Positions 18,290-28,232 of a DNA stretch of 34,273 bases are shown one piece after another; the stretch's first letter is position 1; every line of letters begins with the position of its first letter. The position numbers and the translations under genes are program-made. The notes under the pieces were generated by a model that did not search any database, was not told where the DNA came from, and worked only from the letters and a program-made list of their open reading frames with translations. Origin of the DNA: Parastagonospora avenae f. sp. tritici 18332-5 (lineage: Eukaryota; Ascomycota; Dothideomycetes; Pleosporales; Phaeosphaeriaceae); contig JAFJTR010000154.1 in assembly GCA_022559985.1 (NCBI GenBank), positions 1 to 34,273 of the forward strand, written 5' to 3'.

Positions 18290-20884
18290 TTATCCACGAC
18301 CACCGCGGCCACCGCGTCCGCCGTGCTGTTGGCCGCCACGACCTCCGGGTGTGAAAGAATCCGCGGCAGCATTCATTAGCGGGTTGTAGAGTTGCTGCTC
18401 TAGTCGAGGGTTACGGTTGCGGTTGCGGTTACCGTTGCCGCGGGCGTTGGCGTTGCCAGTGGGGAACGTCATGCGCGACTCCAGACTTCCACCCTGTGCT
18501 CGCGGACCTGAAGGTGGGTTGGCGCCGAACTGATTGTTATTGTCGTATGCCATGCACGCGGCAGAACCTCCACCCTGCGCTCGTGGTCCGGTTGGCACGG
18601 ATCGCACACTCTGACTCCACTGCTCGTTGGTATCGAATGTGATGCGCGAGGCAAGGGAGGATCGACCAGTGAATGGATTGATAGACCGAGCGGGACCGTT
18701 GTCCTGAGGACCGTGCGCGTTCTGGTGGGTGTATTTGCATACCCTTCTGTTGCAATAACCAGTGCGTTGTTCCATGTGGCATTGCTGGTCGGAAGCACCT
18801 TGGACCTGGAAGCCGACATTGGACATGGTATCTTCCGCCATATCAATGTCGCCTCCAGGTGGTGCAAGCGGTCCGTGAGGGCCCTGATGAATAAAGTTGC
18901 ATGTTCGGTTTTTGCAACGTCCATGTCTCTCTTCGGTCTTGCATGGTTGCATGGCGCGACTCGCGGTGGGGTTGCTGGGCTGGTGGGTTCCAGCGGGATG
19001 CATGAAGCCGCAATCTGCTGTCCTGCAGGTGCCAAACTGACTTACCCATTTGCACGGGATAGCTGCTCGCCAGTCTGCAGTGGCAGTAGCAGCAGGAGGA
19101 GGACCTGGCTGCCGAGAGTCGACATCTTGCATCGCCTCTCCGCCATTTGCTTCGGCGCGGGCCGCTGCGGTGATCTCGGGGTCGTGGCTGAATTTGCAGG
19201 CCTCGCCGTGGAAGTATTGATCCTTATCTCTCATCATCCGACATGCCTTTCGCTGGTACGATGGGCGAGCTGGCTGGGTTGGCTGAGCTGGTGGAGCGGC
19301 GTTGGCGGAAAAGAAAGGGTTGTTCTGGGGAACATACTGGCCCGCAGGTATGCTGTGGAAGCTTGGCTCAACATCGTCCATGCTCGCAGTCATGTTCTGG
19401 CCGCCAATGTGGACTTCTGGGTTCGAGACGCTAGCTCCTGGATCGAACACCTGCTGGAAGTCCGTGCTTGAGAACGGCATAATTGGCGGAGGCTGGGTGA
19501 CTGTGACCCTAGGAACATATGACTGTTGAGATGGCAGGTACTGAGCTTCAGGAGCAACTTGATACTGCTGCTGCGGTGGGAAGAATTGCTGGTTGTGGGC
19601 GGGACCGGGCAGCGGACTTGCAAGAGAGCCGGTCGTGGCCACCATGTTCTGGCTTGGGATGAGCAGCATGGTAGGGCCGTATCCGCCCTGCATGACTGCT
19701 GTCGCTTCCTGTAGAATGCGATGGACACCGACCACAGCGGTATACAGCGTGGTCATGTCGGTTTCATGGTAGGGAAAGAGGCCGCACATCAGTCGATGAA
19801 GCGCTGATAAGCTCCAGCCCGTCTGCAAAAGCTCTTGCGGTGCACTACGAAGTTCCAAAGACTGCATCCAGGCCTGGGCCCTGACGATTGTCTGTGTCTC
19901 GAATTCGAGAGCAAAGTCGCGGTCGTTGGTGAGCTCATGGGGAAGGATGCGTGTGATCAAGGCACCTTGCTCAGCCCATAGGGCAGTCAAGCCATCAGCG
20001 CACTCCTGCACCGAAAAGACTTCCGAGTCCTTAGCTTGTGCAATGGTGCCATCTCGTTGTCGGTTGTAGAGCATCTTGATGTCCGTGGTGCGCTTCAGAA
20101 CGACTGCCAGGAGTTCGTCGCGTCTGCTAACTTTAGCCTTCTCTTGCGCGGCAAAGTCTGATTGAAGCTTGGCTGCTTCCTGTTCAGCCTTGCGCTTTTC
20201 TTCGGCTTTGCTTCTCCGGATCTCCTCGTAGAAGTGCTCCTCGAGAGCGTCTTCGCGCCTTTTGAGGTCGGAAGCAAACTTGGCCTTCAAATCAGCGATC
20301 TCCTTCTCGTGGCGTTCCGCAAATTGAGCGGTCTCCTCTTCATGGGCCTTCTTTGTGGCCTCACGCTCAGCCGTCAGCCGCTCGATGGTGATTTGGCTTT
20401 CGGGCCTTCCAACCTTTGTCGCAAGATTATGATTGAGGTGCGCTTTGAGGGCAATGAGATCCTTGTTCCTCTTGATCATCTTTTCCTCATGACACTCTTT
20501 AATCTCGGCGAGGGTTGCCTCCGAGTCTGGCGTCTCCTCCGGCGTGGTTCGGGTCTCAATCTCGACCCTGGGCAGTTCCTCGTTCCCAACCTTTTCAGGC
20601 TCGTGGAGGCGGGGCTTCTTGGCTCTCTCGAAACTCTTTTTGCACGGCGCACCGGTTTCTTCCCAATTTTCGCCCATGATGTCATGTTCTGCGACTGCTC
20701 TCTTCCTCTTGACAGTCGTGGTCTGGGTGGATGCGGAAGGGGTTTCGGCTTCAGCCGCAGGTTCAGAGGCGACGGCGGCGGATGAGCGGGTGACTGGAGG
20801 GTCAACGCGAGGGACGGCTGCCTCGGAAGTGTCCGAGTCCGCTTCTGGGAAAGGGGAGCGATAGGTGGCGACGGGGCGCTCCAT
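18290..20884 (-). CDS. CCCH zinc-finger, coiled-coil, RGG-tail protein (putative RNA-binding)
   Basis: Single exon, 864 residues, from ATG 20884 (MERPVATYRSPF); the frame extends 7 codons further up but only to a TTG. The N-terminus is acidic and Ser/Ala-rich with a basic KRKRAV motif near residue 60. A charged alpha-helical region of about residues 120-285 (KKAHEEETAQFAERHEKEIA..) should form a coiled coil. A Gln/Pro-rich linker follows. Four CCCH units come next: C548 to H567, C611 to H629, C648 to H666 and C702 to H720. The last three fit C-x8-C-x4-C-x3-H; the first has Tyr557 where the second Cys should be. The C-terminus is Gly/Arg-rich and ends GGQQHGGRGGRGGRG. CCCH and RGG domains bind RNA, so a role in mRNA metabolism is inferred; no named orthologue is recognised. 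The stop is followed by a decayed extension of similar composition. Confidence 0.88.
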   Translation of the reverse strand: MERPVATYRSPFPEADSDTSEAAVPRVDPPVTRSSAAVASEPAAEAETPSASTQTTTVKRKRAVAEHDIMGENWEETGAPCKKSFERAKKPRLHEPEKVGNEELPRVEIETRTTPEETPDSEATLAEIKECHEEKMIKRNKDLIALKAHLNHNLATKVGRPESQITIERLTAEREATKKAHEEETAQFAERHEKEIADLKAKFASDLKRREDALEEHFYEEIRRSKAEEKRKAEQEAAKLQSDFAAQEKAKVSRRDELLAVVLKRTTDIKMLYNRQRDGTIAQAKDSEVFSVQECADGLTALWAEQGALITRILPHELTNDRDFALEFETQTIVRAQAWMQSLELRSAPQELLQTGWSLSALHRLMCGLFPYHETDMTTLYTAVVGVHRILQEATAVMQGGYGPTMLLIPSQNMVATTGSLASPLPGPAHNQQFFPPQQQYQVAPEAQYLPSQQSYVPRVTVTQPPPIMPFSSTDFQQVFDPGASVSNPEVHIGGQNMTASMDDVEPSFHSIPAGQYVPQNNPFFSANAAPPAQPTQPARPSYQRKACRMMRDKDQYFHGEACKFSHDPEITAAARAEANGGEAMQDVDSRQPGPPPAATATADWRAAIPCKWVSQFGTCRTADCGFMHPAGTHQPSNPTASRAMQPCKTEERHGRCKNRTCNFIHQGPHGPLAPPGGDIDMAEDTMSNVGFQVQGASDQQCHMEQRTGYCNRRVCKYTHQNAHGPQDNGPARSINPFTGRSSLASRITFDTNEQWSQSVRSVPTGPRAQGGGSAACMAYDNNNQFGANPPSGPRAQGGSLESRMTFPTGNANARGNGNRNRNRNPRLEQQLYNPLMNAAADSFTPGGRGGQQHGGRGGRGGRG

Positions 20885-21741
20885 AAGGATGTGTTTCGCG
20901 CACAAATTGTGGGTGTTTTTAGTTTGTAGTGGAAACGGGGTTTAGTCGTTTGAGTCGCTGTAAGTTAGGTAGACGAGGGTGGACAAGAGTTTGTGTGTAT
21001 AAGTTAAAAAGGGTGTGCGCTGGGCCACGCAGCTAGTACTATTCACGTAGTCGGTGAGCGAGGATTGTGGAGGTGCAAGACGGGTCACAATAGGTGTACG
21101 ATATGCCAAGCACGTGGACGTGAAGTGAAAAGTCGGCGTGAAAGGGACAAAGAGCGGAACATGAAAGAGCATTGCGGCCATTATGAGCTGCGAGACAATA
21201 GAACAAGCGATCCTTGAGCTTTGTATGCACAACGACTTGGTCCATGATAACAAAGAGGGATGTCATCGAGGATATCTCACGAGTCGAGAGGTGACTAGGA
21301 AAGCGCAGTGATGGATGATGATGTGTATAGGGGTGAATGGTGAAGAGAAGAGAAGAATAAGAATTGGAATTGGAGAGGTGACAGTGTCGCTAGCCAGAGG
21401 TAAACGATGAGAATAGTAGGATTGTAGGCAGAGTGTTCGTCTGATCATGTAGCAGCGCAATCAAGCTGGGGCCAGTCCCTATACCTGTGCACATGGCGGT
21501 GCTGACATGTGTTGCTGCTGTTCGCTATGTATGTCCATATAACATGCCGGAATACCTCATGCCTTTCGAGGCCTCAAATGTACCCATGATTGAACGAGCT
21601 GGATAGACTTCGTGATGGCAAGAGTGAGGCGTGCGAGATGATGGATTAGCTAAGGTTGGGCTCCGCCGTCAGAATTTATTTATAGCCAAGGCCCGGGCGC
21701 GTTGAGTTCGGGCCGGCAGCGACGCGTGCGGAGAAGGCACG
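20885..21741. promoter_or_regulatory. Divergent upstream region of CCCH gene and Zn2Cys6 factor
   Basis: These 857 bp separate two start codons facing away from each other and must hold both promoters. A TATA-like tatttatag lies at about 21678-21686, some 55 bp before the transcription factor ATG. Purine/pyrimidine-rich patches lie at about 21330-21380. No small ORF here is convincing. Confidence 0.5.
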
Positions 21742-24028
21742 ATGCAACAATCCGGGCAGCAGCAGCGGTCCTCAAGCCAATGTACTCAGAGTCGCAAGAT
21801 GCGCAATCCTGTCGCGTGCGTCTCGTGCAGGAGCGCGAAGCAGCGATGTCTCAACAACCAGGACGGGCAGCCGTGCGAGCGGTGCAAGTCCAGCGGTAGG
21901 GCTGAACTGTGCGAATACCCTCCGCCCGGCACCTCAGCCATCCACCGCAAGCCAAAGCGGCCACGACCCTCAGAAGATCTCGGAGACACGCCGCCAGGAA
22001 TCGCAAAGCACGCAGCCAATTATGCGACGCCCACCCAGAGCCTATATCGCCGCAATGACGTGGGCGTGCCGAACGGCTTCAGCGGCGTCCAGAGTCCCAC
22101 AGCTGGGAATGCCGCGCCCTCGCCGAACGCGGCATCGTGGTCGTCGCTGCTGGACGGCCTCGACCCGTTCGAGCTGCTGACGGACGAGGTCAAAAACAGC
22201 TATCTACGGTGCTCGTACAAATGGAGCTTCCACCACACGCCGACGTTACTGCTGCGGATTCGCGACCGCACGCTCGAGCCATGGATGGCCTGGGCGATGC
22301 TCGCGCTGGCGATTCGGTAGGTCGTCGCGTCACATAGACATTCGCAAGTCGAGTCGAGTCAGTCTAACATGATGTACACAGCTTCGTCAAAGAGCCCCCG
22401 CCGCCGTTCCGCACGCAAACTGAGGCCAGCAATGCCTACGCCGCCCACGCCCGCCAGATCCTGCAGTCGGACCTCGAGACGCCGAGCATCAGCCGCGTGC
22501 AGGCGCTGCTCATGCTAACGGGTCACGACTGGGGCGCGGGAAACGGAAGGCGCGCCTGGATCTATCTCGGCATGGCCATCCGCCTCGTCGAGGTCATGGA
22601 CCTGACGCAGGAGCTCAAAGTGCCCCGCAACCGCATGCCGACACGTGAGGAGTTCATCGAAGCCGAAGTCCGGCGTCGCACCGCCTGGACGTGCTTTCTG
22701 ATGGACTCGCTGCTGAGCGGGGGGAAGGGGCGGAAGCGCTCGTTGCAGGCAGAGGACATGGCCATCCAGCTGCCGTGCGAGCGCGAGAACTTCGTCTTCG
22801 GCGAGCCCACGTGCACCGAGCAGCTCGATAGCAGCGTGTGCATGCCGCCCGTCGCCCTCCCAGTCGGCGAGATCGGCATCATCGGGTACAGCTTGCGAGC
22901 AGCGAGCGTATGGGGCAAGGTCGCGAAGTGGGCGTGCTCCAACGACTTCAAGACGGAGCTGCCGTGGTCGCCGACGTCGCAGTTCCAGCAGCTCGTCTAT
23001 GAGCTCGAGCGCTGGAAGAAGTCGCTGCCCCAACGCCTGCAGTACGACCTCTTCGCCCTTCATAGCCACAACGCCGTCGAGCAGGGCCAGGCCTACTCGT
23101 ACATGCACTGCATCCACTTCATGAGCTACATGTTCCTGCACCGCGCCTACCTGCCCGTGCTTGGCCCGCAGCAAAACGGCGGTGGTGCAGACGAGCGCCC
23201 GTACTCGTATGACGAACACAAGGACATGTGGAAGAGCTGGCAGAAGACGTCGCGGAAAGAGCTCTTCAACGAGTCCTTCATGGTGCTCGAGATGCTGGAA
23301 GAGATGCGCACCTTCGGCGTCTACTTCCTCCGCGGCCTGGTCCCGTGGATCGGCTTCACCATCTACACTGCAGTCGGCGTGATGCTGTATTGTTTCAATT
23401 TTCCCAGCCCGGATGACGATCCGCGCATGCGCGAGAAGGCACGCCGCTGTGTGATCAATGGCTGCACCTTCTTGAAGGAGATGAGGACGCAGTGGCCCAT
23501 GGCAGAGACTTGGTTCGAGACCATCAAGCGCATGCAAGCCTACTACCGCTCCGCGCTTGGTCAAGACCCTCCGACGTCCCCAGAAGAGCGTCAAGTCTTG
23601 CGACGAGCCATGATCGACTATGGCGCGTTGCAGCCATCACCTGTGCAGAAGCAAGAGTCATCCGGCAGCCTCGACACATCCGGCGTTGTCTCGAGCCTCT
23701 CGCCACCCGTGTCCAACCATGAGGTACGTTCCTCCTTCGTCTTACGCCAGCTCTATCCGCTAACAAACTACCACAGAAGCCCATCAACATGCAATCACTC
23801 AACCACACTTTCGGCGCCACACCACCTTCAGCCGCCCCGACTCCCAATGCTTACCCATCTTCGTATGCTTGGAATACACCGAACGAGATACCCCCGCTTG
23901 AAGCCGACGAGACTTTCAACCTTGATTCCTTTGATTTGAGTAATGCGGAACTGGAGGAAATGATGATTAATGCGACGCAGGATTTCTGGGCGAGTTTCCC
24001 GGGTGAGGTCGGCGTTGGTTACCAGTAA
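21742..24028 (+). CDS. Zn2Cys6 transcription factor with fungal-specific domain
   Basis: Three exons: 21742-22316, 22382-23723 and 23777-24028, encoding 722 residues. The binuclear cluster is C26-x2-C29-x6-C36-x8-C45-x2-C48-x8-C57, followed by a basic KPKRPRP stretch that probably contacts DNA or serves as NLS. The middle-homology (Fungal_trans) domain includes QALLMLTGHDWG, RAWIYLGMAIRLVEVMDL and RRRTAWTCFLMDSLLSGGKG, typical block order for the family. The C-terminus is acidic (DETFNLDSFDLSNAELEEMM) and looks like an activation domain. Both introns have proper donors (GTAGGT, GTACGT), and the first shows TCTAAC ahead of its acceptor. It is a nuclear regulator; targets are unknown. Neighbouring genes do not form an obvious regulon. 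The exon 2 region is GC-rich, giving a long open antisense frame that is not a gene. Confidence 0.95.
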
Positions 24029-24510
24029 CAAAAATGTTGTTTATGCCTTCTTCAATAACCTAATGAAATTTCCCACTCTTCGAAGGACATAGCATATCAT
24101 ATCCTGGTCTTTTGTACCGATGTTCAATGTACAATGATTCAGCCAATGACAAGCCACGACCCACATCCGAGGCCGACCCCAACATTTCTTCAGCTTTCAT
24201 GCCGCCCCGCTGCACTAGTCTAGAACCTCACGTTGGAGCAGCTGATCGCGACGTCGAATACGATAGGTAGACTCATGCTTGCATCGCAGAATTCGTTTTG
24301 GCCTCTGTCTGCAAACACAAACCCGATACCGGCCGCGGACCATCCCCCATTAGTCAGATAGTCTGTATGTTGAAAGTGTGAATCACATCACGCGACTTCT
24401 CCATTCTCACAATCAAAAACTAATCATTTGAAGACAGCATCATACACAAAGAATTAACGAGTCGTGCTTCCGACATCCCAAATTGCCTTGACCATCTCCG
24501 TCCCTTAACC
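24029..24510. other. Intergenic region
   Basis: 3' flank of the transcription factor and promoter of the flavin-type protein gene. No coding or RNA feature is supported. Confidence 0.4.
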
Positions 24511-25384
24511 ATGGGCGTCTTCTACGAAATCATCCCCGACTCCCTCAAACCATGGATCTTGGAACAACAGATGCTCTTCGTGTACATCTCCCTCTACCCA
24601 TCTCTGGCCTACCTTCCAACATCAAAACACTAACAACTCCCATAGCGGAACTGCCCCCCTCTCGCCTAACGGCCACATCAACATCTCCCCCAAAGGCGGC
24701 AGCACATTCGGCATCCCGTCCCCCACCTCCTTCTGGTACATGGACCTGACCGGCTCGGGCGTCGAAACCCACGCACACCTGCACGAGCCTGGCAACGCGC
24801 GCATCGTCATCATGTTCCTTGCCTTCACGGGCCCGCCACGAATCGTGCGTCTATGGGGAAAAGGCCGAGCCATTGAAAACGGCACATCCGAATACGCCTC
24901 ATTCATCGAATCCAACAAAATCGCCACCAAACCCGGCTGCAGGAGCATCATCATGGTAGACATCGACCAAGTCGCCACAAGCTGTGGCTTCAGCGTGCCT
25001 TATTACGATTTCGTCGCGCACCGACCGATTCTCGACGAGCACTTTGCGAAGAAAGACGCTAAGTTTCAGGCGGGCGACGAGAAGGAAAGTATGGATCGGT
25101 ACTGGAGTTGGAAGAGTCAGCTGAGTATTGATGGGCTGCCGGGCATGAAGAGGGGGTATGAGTTCGCGAGACGGAATGGGGTGAAGCCGCTGAAGAAGAT
25201 GGTGGGGAGGGCGGGGGAGGTGGCGGAGAGGAATGCGGGGATGTATAGTGCGAGAGAGAGGGTGGGGGTTGTGCATTTGTTGATGGTGTTGGTGCTGGGC
25301 ATGGTTATTGGGGTTGCGGCGGTGTGTAGTTTTTTGAGTCCAGAGGGGTTGAAGCTTTTGCAGGCAAAGGGCAAGTTGGTCTGA
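24511..25384 (+). CDS. Pyridoxamine 5'-phosphate oxidase-like (FMN-binding split barrel) protein with C-terminal TM segment
   Basis: Two exons: 24511-24581 and 24646-25384, encoding 269 residues. The intron (64 nt, GTACAT..CATAG, branch CACTAAC at 24628-24634) falls inside MLFV|GTAPLSPNGHINISPKG, the conserved start of this family, which fixes the junction. Further family blocks are WYMDLTGSGVETHAHL, RIVIMFLAFTGPPRIVRLWG, GCRSIIMVDIDQVATSCGF and SVPYYDF. Fungal members bind FMN or related cofactors; their substrates are mostly unknown and they are not the classical vitamin B6 enzyme. Residues about 232-254 (VVHLLMVLVLGMVIGVAAVCSFL) form a hydrophobic segment near the C-terminus, suggesting a tail anchor facing the cytosol. 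It lies 3' of the transcription factor in the same orientation; no functional link is shown. Confidence 0.9.
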
Positions 25385-25762
25385 TGCGTTGTGGTTTTGT
25401 TCCTCGTGCACTTCGAGCGCGCCTGTCACTTCTGGATGTTCATTTCTTCGATTGGGTGCATGACTTGGATCTGGTTGGCTGGCTGATCGCTTGAGGCAGC
25501 CTTGTTGCGCCACCAGGCTGCGCGATGATTTGTGTATGGCCTTATTTGCTACTCTGATTTCTGCCCCTCTCCACTTCTTACTCTCTGACTCCTTCTTTGC
25601 TTCATTTTGCCTTACTATTTGCCCACTTTTTGCCTTGCTAATGGCTTGCTCTCTGCCTCGCCGTTGCCTCGCTTTTCGATGCCGGGTGCCACGCGATAAG
25701 AATGACATTATTAAAAGTTGGTCTCCCGGTCGCCCGCCTTCTCTTTCTCACGTCCTCTAGCC
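25385..25762. other. Intergenic region, T/C-rich
   Basis: 3' flank of the flavin-type gene, then a pyrimidine-rich tract (about 25550-25690) that resembles a fungal promoter CT tract for the following, now broken, gene. No gene is seen. Confidence 0.4.
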
Positions 25763-27232
25763 ATGCAGCCCGACATATATAAGCAACCGGACATGTCCAG
25801 CTATTGTACATTACAAGGTAACGCCGACCTGTATCGGCCAGGCGTTCGATTCGGCTACTATCTCCAATGGTATGCCGGCATCCTTGCGGTTTGGGTGTGT
25901 TCCCGCGAAGTCCCGAAGATACGTATGGCCAATATAGCCTTTACTCAGCAGTGTTTATCCCCTTGCTGGTACAACTTGGTACATCGCATAAGATCGGAGT
26001 CATTGACATCTAAATAACCCTTCAGTTCACTTTCGGGTGGACGAGATCCGGGCTGTTCGTCTTGCCCTGGCGCATCGCTACGGGTTTTGATGCACGATGG
26101 GACCCCAGCCTCTTCTATAAGAACAAGCTGACCAAGGGTCCTTGTTCCAGGCTGTCTACCCCTTCTATCTGCATGCAGTATTCGCATTTCAAATATGGTT
26201 CTGGACATCAGAGGTTGGGTCGATTGAACGCACAGACTGTCCTCCAATCGGCTTTTTATCTGCAAAGGTTGCACTCAATAACAAAGCATTCCGAGCGCCA
26301 CTTGCAATCATCTATCTCATGTCATTTCTATTGACCATCTTCTTCTTGGTCTTGGGCTCGAAGCACTTCGCGGTAATTGGCGGTTCGAAATTTTACAACC
26401 GCTTCACCAAGACCACGAGGTGAGAAGATTTATTCTCCTGAGTAAGATGCTTCGACTTTGCTAACGCTTCTACAACATTTCGATATCGCTCGCCAAGCTT
26501 TACTACATCTTCAACTCTCTCGCCGATATGTTCGTCGCAACAACTATTCCTATTCTCGTAGCTACGGAGCTCTCAATTCGTTAGAATAACGTCACCGGTG
26601 TATCGTTCACGAACAGCCCAGGGCAAACCATTCCTCTGCTCATCGGACTTGGTTGTATTTCACGAGTTCTTTACAGCGGTGTCAGATGAGTGTTCGAGAA
26701 GTATCCAAGCATCAGTCTAGGAATACCAGGCCCGTCTACCAACCCCGAAGAGAGCACACAAGTGTAGATGGATCGTTCCCTGAGCTCGCACAATGATGAC
26801 TCGCGTTCGCGTGAGCCCACGGCGTCGCGTGGACAACCGCAACTTGATACCTCTGTTAGCTCAAGTCCGCGTGCAGAAATCGCTGCCCTCCCCCCCAATA
26901 CCAATAGCGACTCCGAGATTCTATTGCCCATACCATCACCACTGGACATCTCTCTGGAGCACGTAGACGCGCAGCATATCCCTGTGGCTCCCCTCGATAG
27001 CACTTCAACGTCAACATCAACATCAACATCAACACCGGCCCAGGAGTCCATCCCAACCTCAAGGAACTCGCGAAGCATATCACTGGTGGTTACGGTGGAG
27101 GAGGCGGAGGCTCTGTGTCCTTTTACGGTAGCCCCGTTCCTCATGATGGAGGCTGAAGGCATAAGCTGGTACGCAACCTCCGATTCTGATCTGCACCCCA
27201 TAGCAGCACGCAAAGTGGAGCGTAGATTATGA
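25763..27232 (+). pseudogene. Multi-pass membrane protein pseudogene
   Basis: Pieces of one protein follow each other in changing frames. Frame from ATG 25763: DLYRPGVRFGYYLQWYAGIL, then MANIAFT. A one-base loss near 25943-25950 shifts to AVFIPLLVQLGTSHKIGVID, then TAA (26011-26013), then LQFTFGWTRSGLFVLPWR and WDPSLFYKNKLTKG. A second shift near 26136-26142 leads to LFQAVYPFYLHAVFAFQIWF and APLAIIYLMSFLLTIFFLVL. A donor GTGAGA at 26422 follows, but where the acceptor should be the DNA reads CTTCTACAAC instead of an AG. The rest, YYIFNSLADMFVATTIPILV, hits TAG (26582-26584), TGA (26687-26689) and TAG (26765-26767) before an open Ser/Thr-rich tail to 27232. The parts resemble a family of fungal membrane proteins of unknown function (VR.GYYLQWY, FWT.., IGLG). 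With at least two frameshifts, four stops and a lost acceptor, it is dead. Confidence 0.78.
27006..27036. repeat. Short (TCAACR)n repeat
   Basis: Five to six tandem TCAACA/TCAACG units encode an STSTST run in the tail of the membrane-protein pseudogene. This is ordinary low complexity. Confidence 0.7.
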
Positions 27233-27293
27233 TATGTAGTTGCGAATTTATTTTCATTTAGCCACTTGGCCAGAGTTATAACTTGGACTAGAC

Positions 27294-27662
27294 TCACTTC
27301 GTCGGCCAATTCCAAGTGTACAATCTCCATCTCTCGCCATGCGTCAACGCCTCTTGCGCTTTTGATGGTCCGACGGGCTGCACGTCGTTGAAAGGAGAAC
27401 GTTTTATCGGCTCGTCCTGTTCGATCAGACTTTTCTGCTTCTTCGCACAGACACGAGGTATTTCATGATCAGATTTGCGCTTATGTTGTTGGATGGCAAT
27501 GGAGCACGGGCGAGATGCAGTTGTATGGTTGATGTTACGCTGAACATAACTGTGGGAGCCTGAGAGGCCCATGCGATCAGAATGATATGGTTCTGATGAT
27601 GGCGTCATTGCGAACCTTTTCCTGTGATGTCGTGTGATGTGATGAACTGAATTGAGGGCCAT
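27294..27662 (-). CDS. Doubtful small basic protein ORF
   Basis: This is a 122-codon frame from ATG 27662. It is rich in basic and polar residues and contains KRKSDHEIPRVCAKKQKS, a bipartite NLS-like pattern. The ending (GERWRLYTWNWPTK) is protein-like but unknown. No family is recognised and no introns are needed. The call rests on the open frame and composition only; it could be chance. Confidence 0.28.
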   Translation of the reverse strand: MALNSVHHITRHHRKRFAMTPSSEPYHSDRMGLSGSHSYVQRNINHTTASRPCSIAIQQHKRKSDHEIPRVCAKKQKSLIEQDEPIKRSPFNDVQPVGPSKAQEALTHGERWRLYTWNWPTK

Positions 27663-27737
27663 AAAACGTGCATACTCAAGGTTCGCCGCAAGGGCAGCTC
27701 TTAGTCTTGTACGTCAATCACAATGATGTCAAAATTG

Positions 27738-28232
27738 TCATTGTCGATGTCGCGAACGGAGAACGGCCAGATCGTGCACAGTGCCATTGTGACGTGTGAC
27801 GGTTCCGTACAAAGGCTTGTTTCTATACAAGTCAACTAGCAGGGGCTGCGTATCGAACAACCTTTCAAGCCGGGAAATAAAGATTTCGGGAATTAGATGG
27901 CAGTATGTCCTGCAAAGTAAACATTCAGCATCGCGATAGCATGTTGATGTTGTGCGATCCTTCATGAACGCGTCGTCATGGCGTTGAGGAAGACGCGTAA
28001 TGAATGGGACGAAATGAAGATGGACAGACGCATGCGGAAAGAAAAGCGCGGAGATAACGAGACCAACCCCGCAGCGAACGACGACCCAACGCCCCGCCAA
28101 GTCTGCCTTGTCTGATGTAGAGCCGCAGTGCAGCCAAAGTTCATGCTTTGACCTGAAGCACGGAACATGGTGCGGAGGCTGAGCCACCTGGAGGACGAGT
28201 CGTGAAACGTGAAAATAACGGCGACACAGCAT
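27738..28232 (-). CDS. Doubtful 164-codon ORF
   Basis: The frame runs from ATG 28232. A middle part with several Cys/His (CYRDAECLLCRTYCH) is followed by a leucine-rich stretch (IPEIFISRLERLFDTQPLLV) that looks more like protein than chance, but no family is recognised. An overlapping minus frame (27962-28255) starts with a hydrophobic segment (TLLVCCVAVIFTF), so the true exon structure, if any, is unclear. Confidence 0.25.
   Translation of the reverse strand: MLCRRYFHVSRLVLQVAQPPHHVPCFRSKHELWLHCGSTSDKADLAGRWVVVRCGVGLVISALFFPHASVHLHFVPFITRLPQRHDDAFMKDRTTSTCYRDAECLLCRTYCHLIPEIFISRLERLFDTQPLLVDLYRNKPLYGTVTRHNGTVHDLAVLRSRHRQ

Noticed and set aside
20162..20785. 207-codon plus-strand frame opposite the CCCH gene
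   Set aside because: Antisense shadow of the charged coiled-coil region; Leu/Phe-rich translation without motifs.
18293..20884. Start of the CCCH protein seven codons further upstream (20905)
   Set aside because: The upstream codon is TTG; the first ATG of the frame is at 20884.
22515..23594. Long open antisense frame of 359 codons opposite the Zn2Cys6 factor
   Set aside because: It mirrors the GC-rich exon 2 of a clearly conserved gene, and its translation (Arg/Ala/Leu/His-rich) has no motif.
11773..25384. Possible secondary-metabolite cluster (two P450s, Zn2Cys6 factor, flavin-type protein)
   Set aside because: No backbone enzyme (PKS, NRPS, terpene synthase, prenyltransferase) or transporter is present; one P450 is broken and housekeeping-type genes lie between the members.
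24899..25708. 269-codon minus-strand frame opposite the flavin-type gene
   Set aside because: Shadow of a well-supported gene; the His/Pro-rich translation is typical of antisense of coding DNA.
26671..27330. 219-codon minus-strand frame over the end of the membrane-protein pseudogene
   Set aside because: The opposite strand shows a recognisable protein relic and Ser/Thr repeats; the minus frame has no motif and its VDVDVDVDV run is the complement of the STST repeat.
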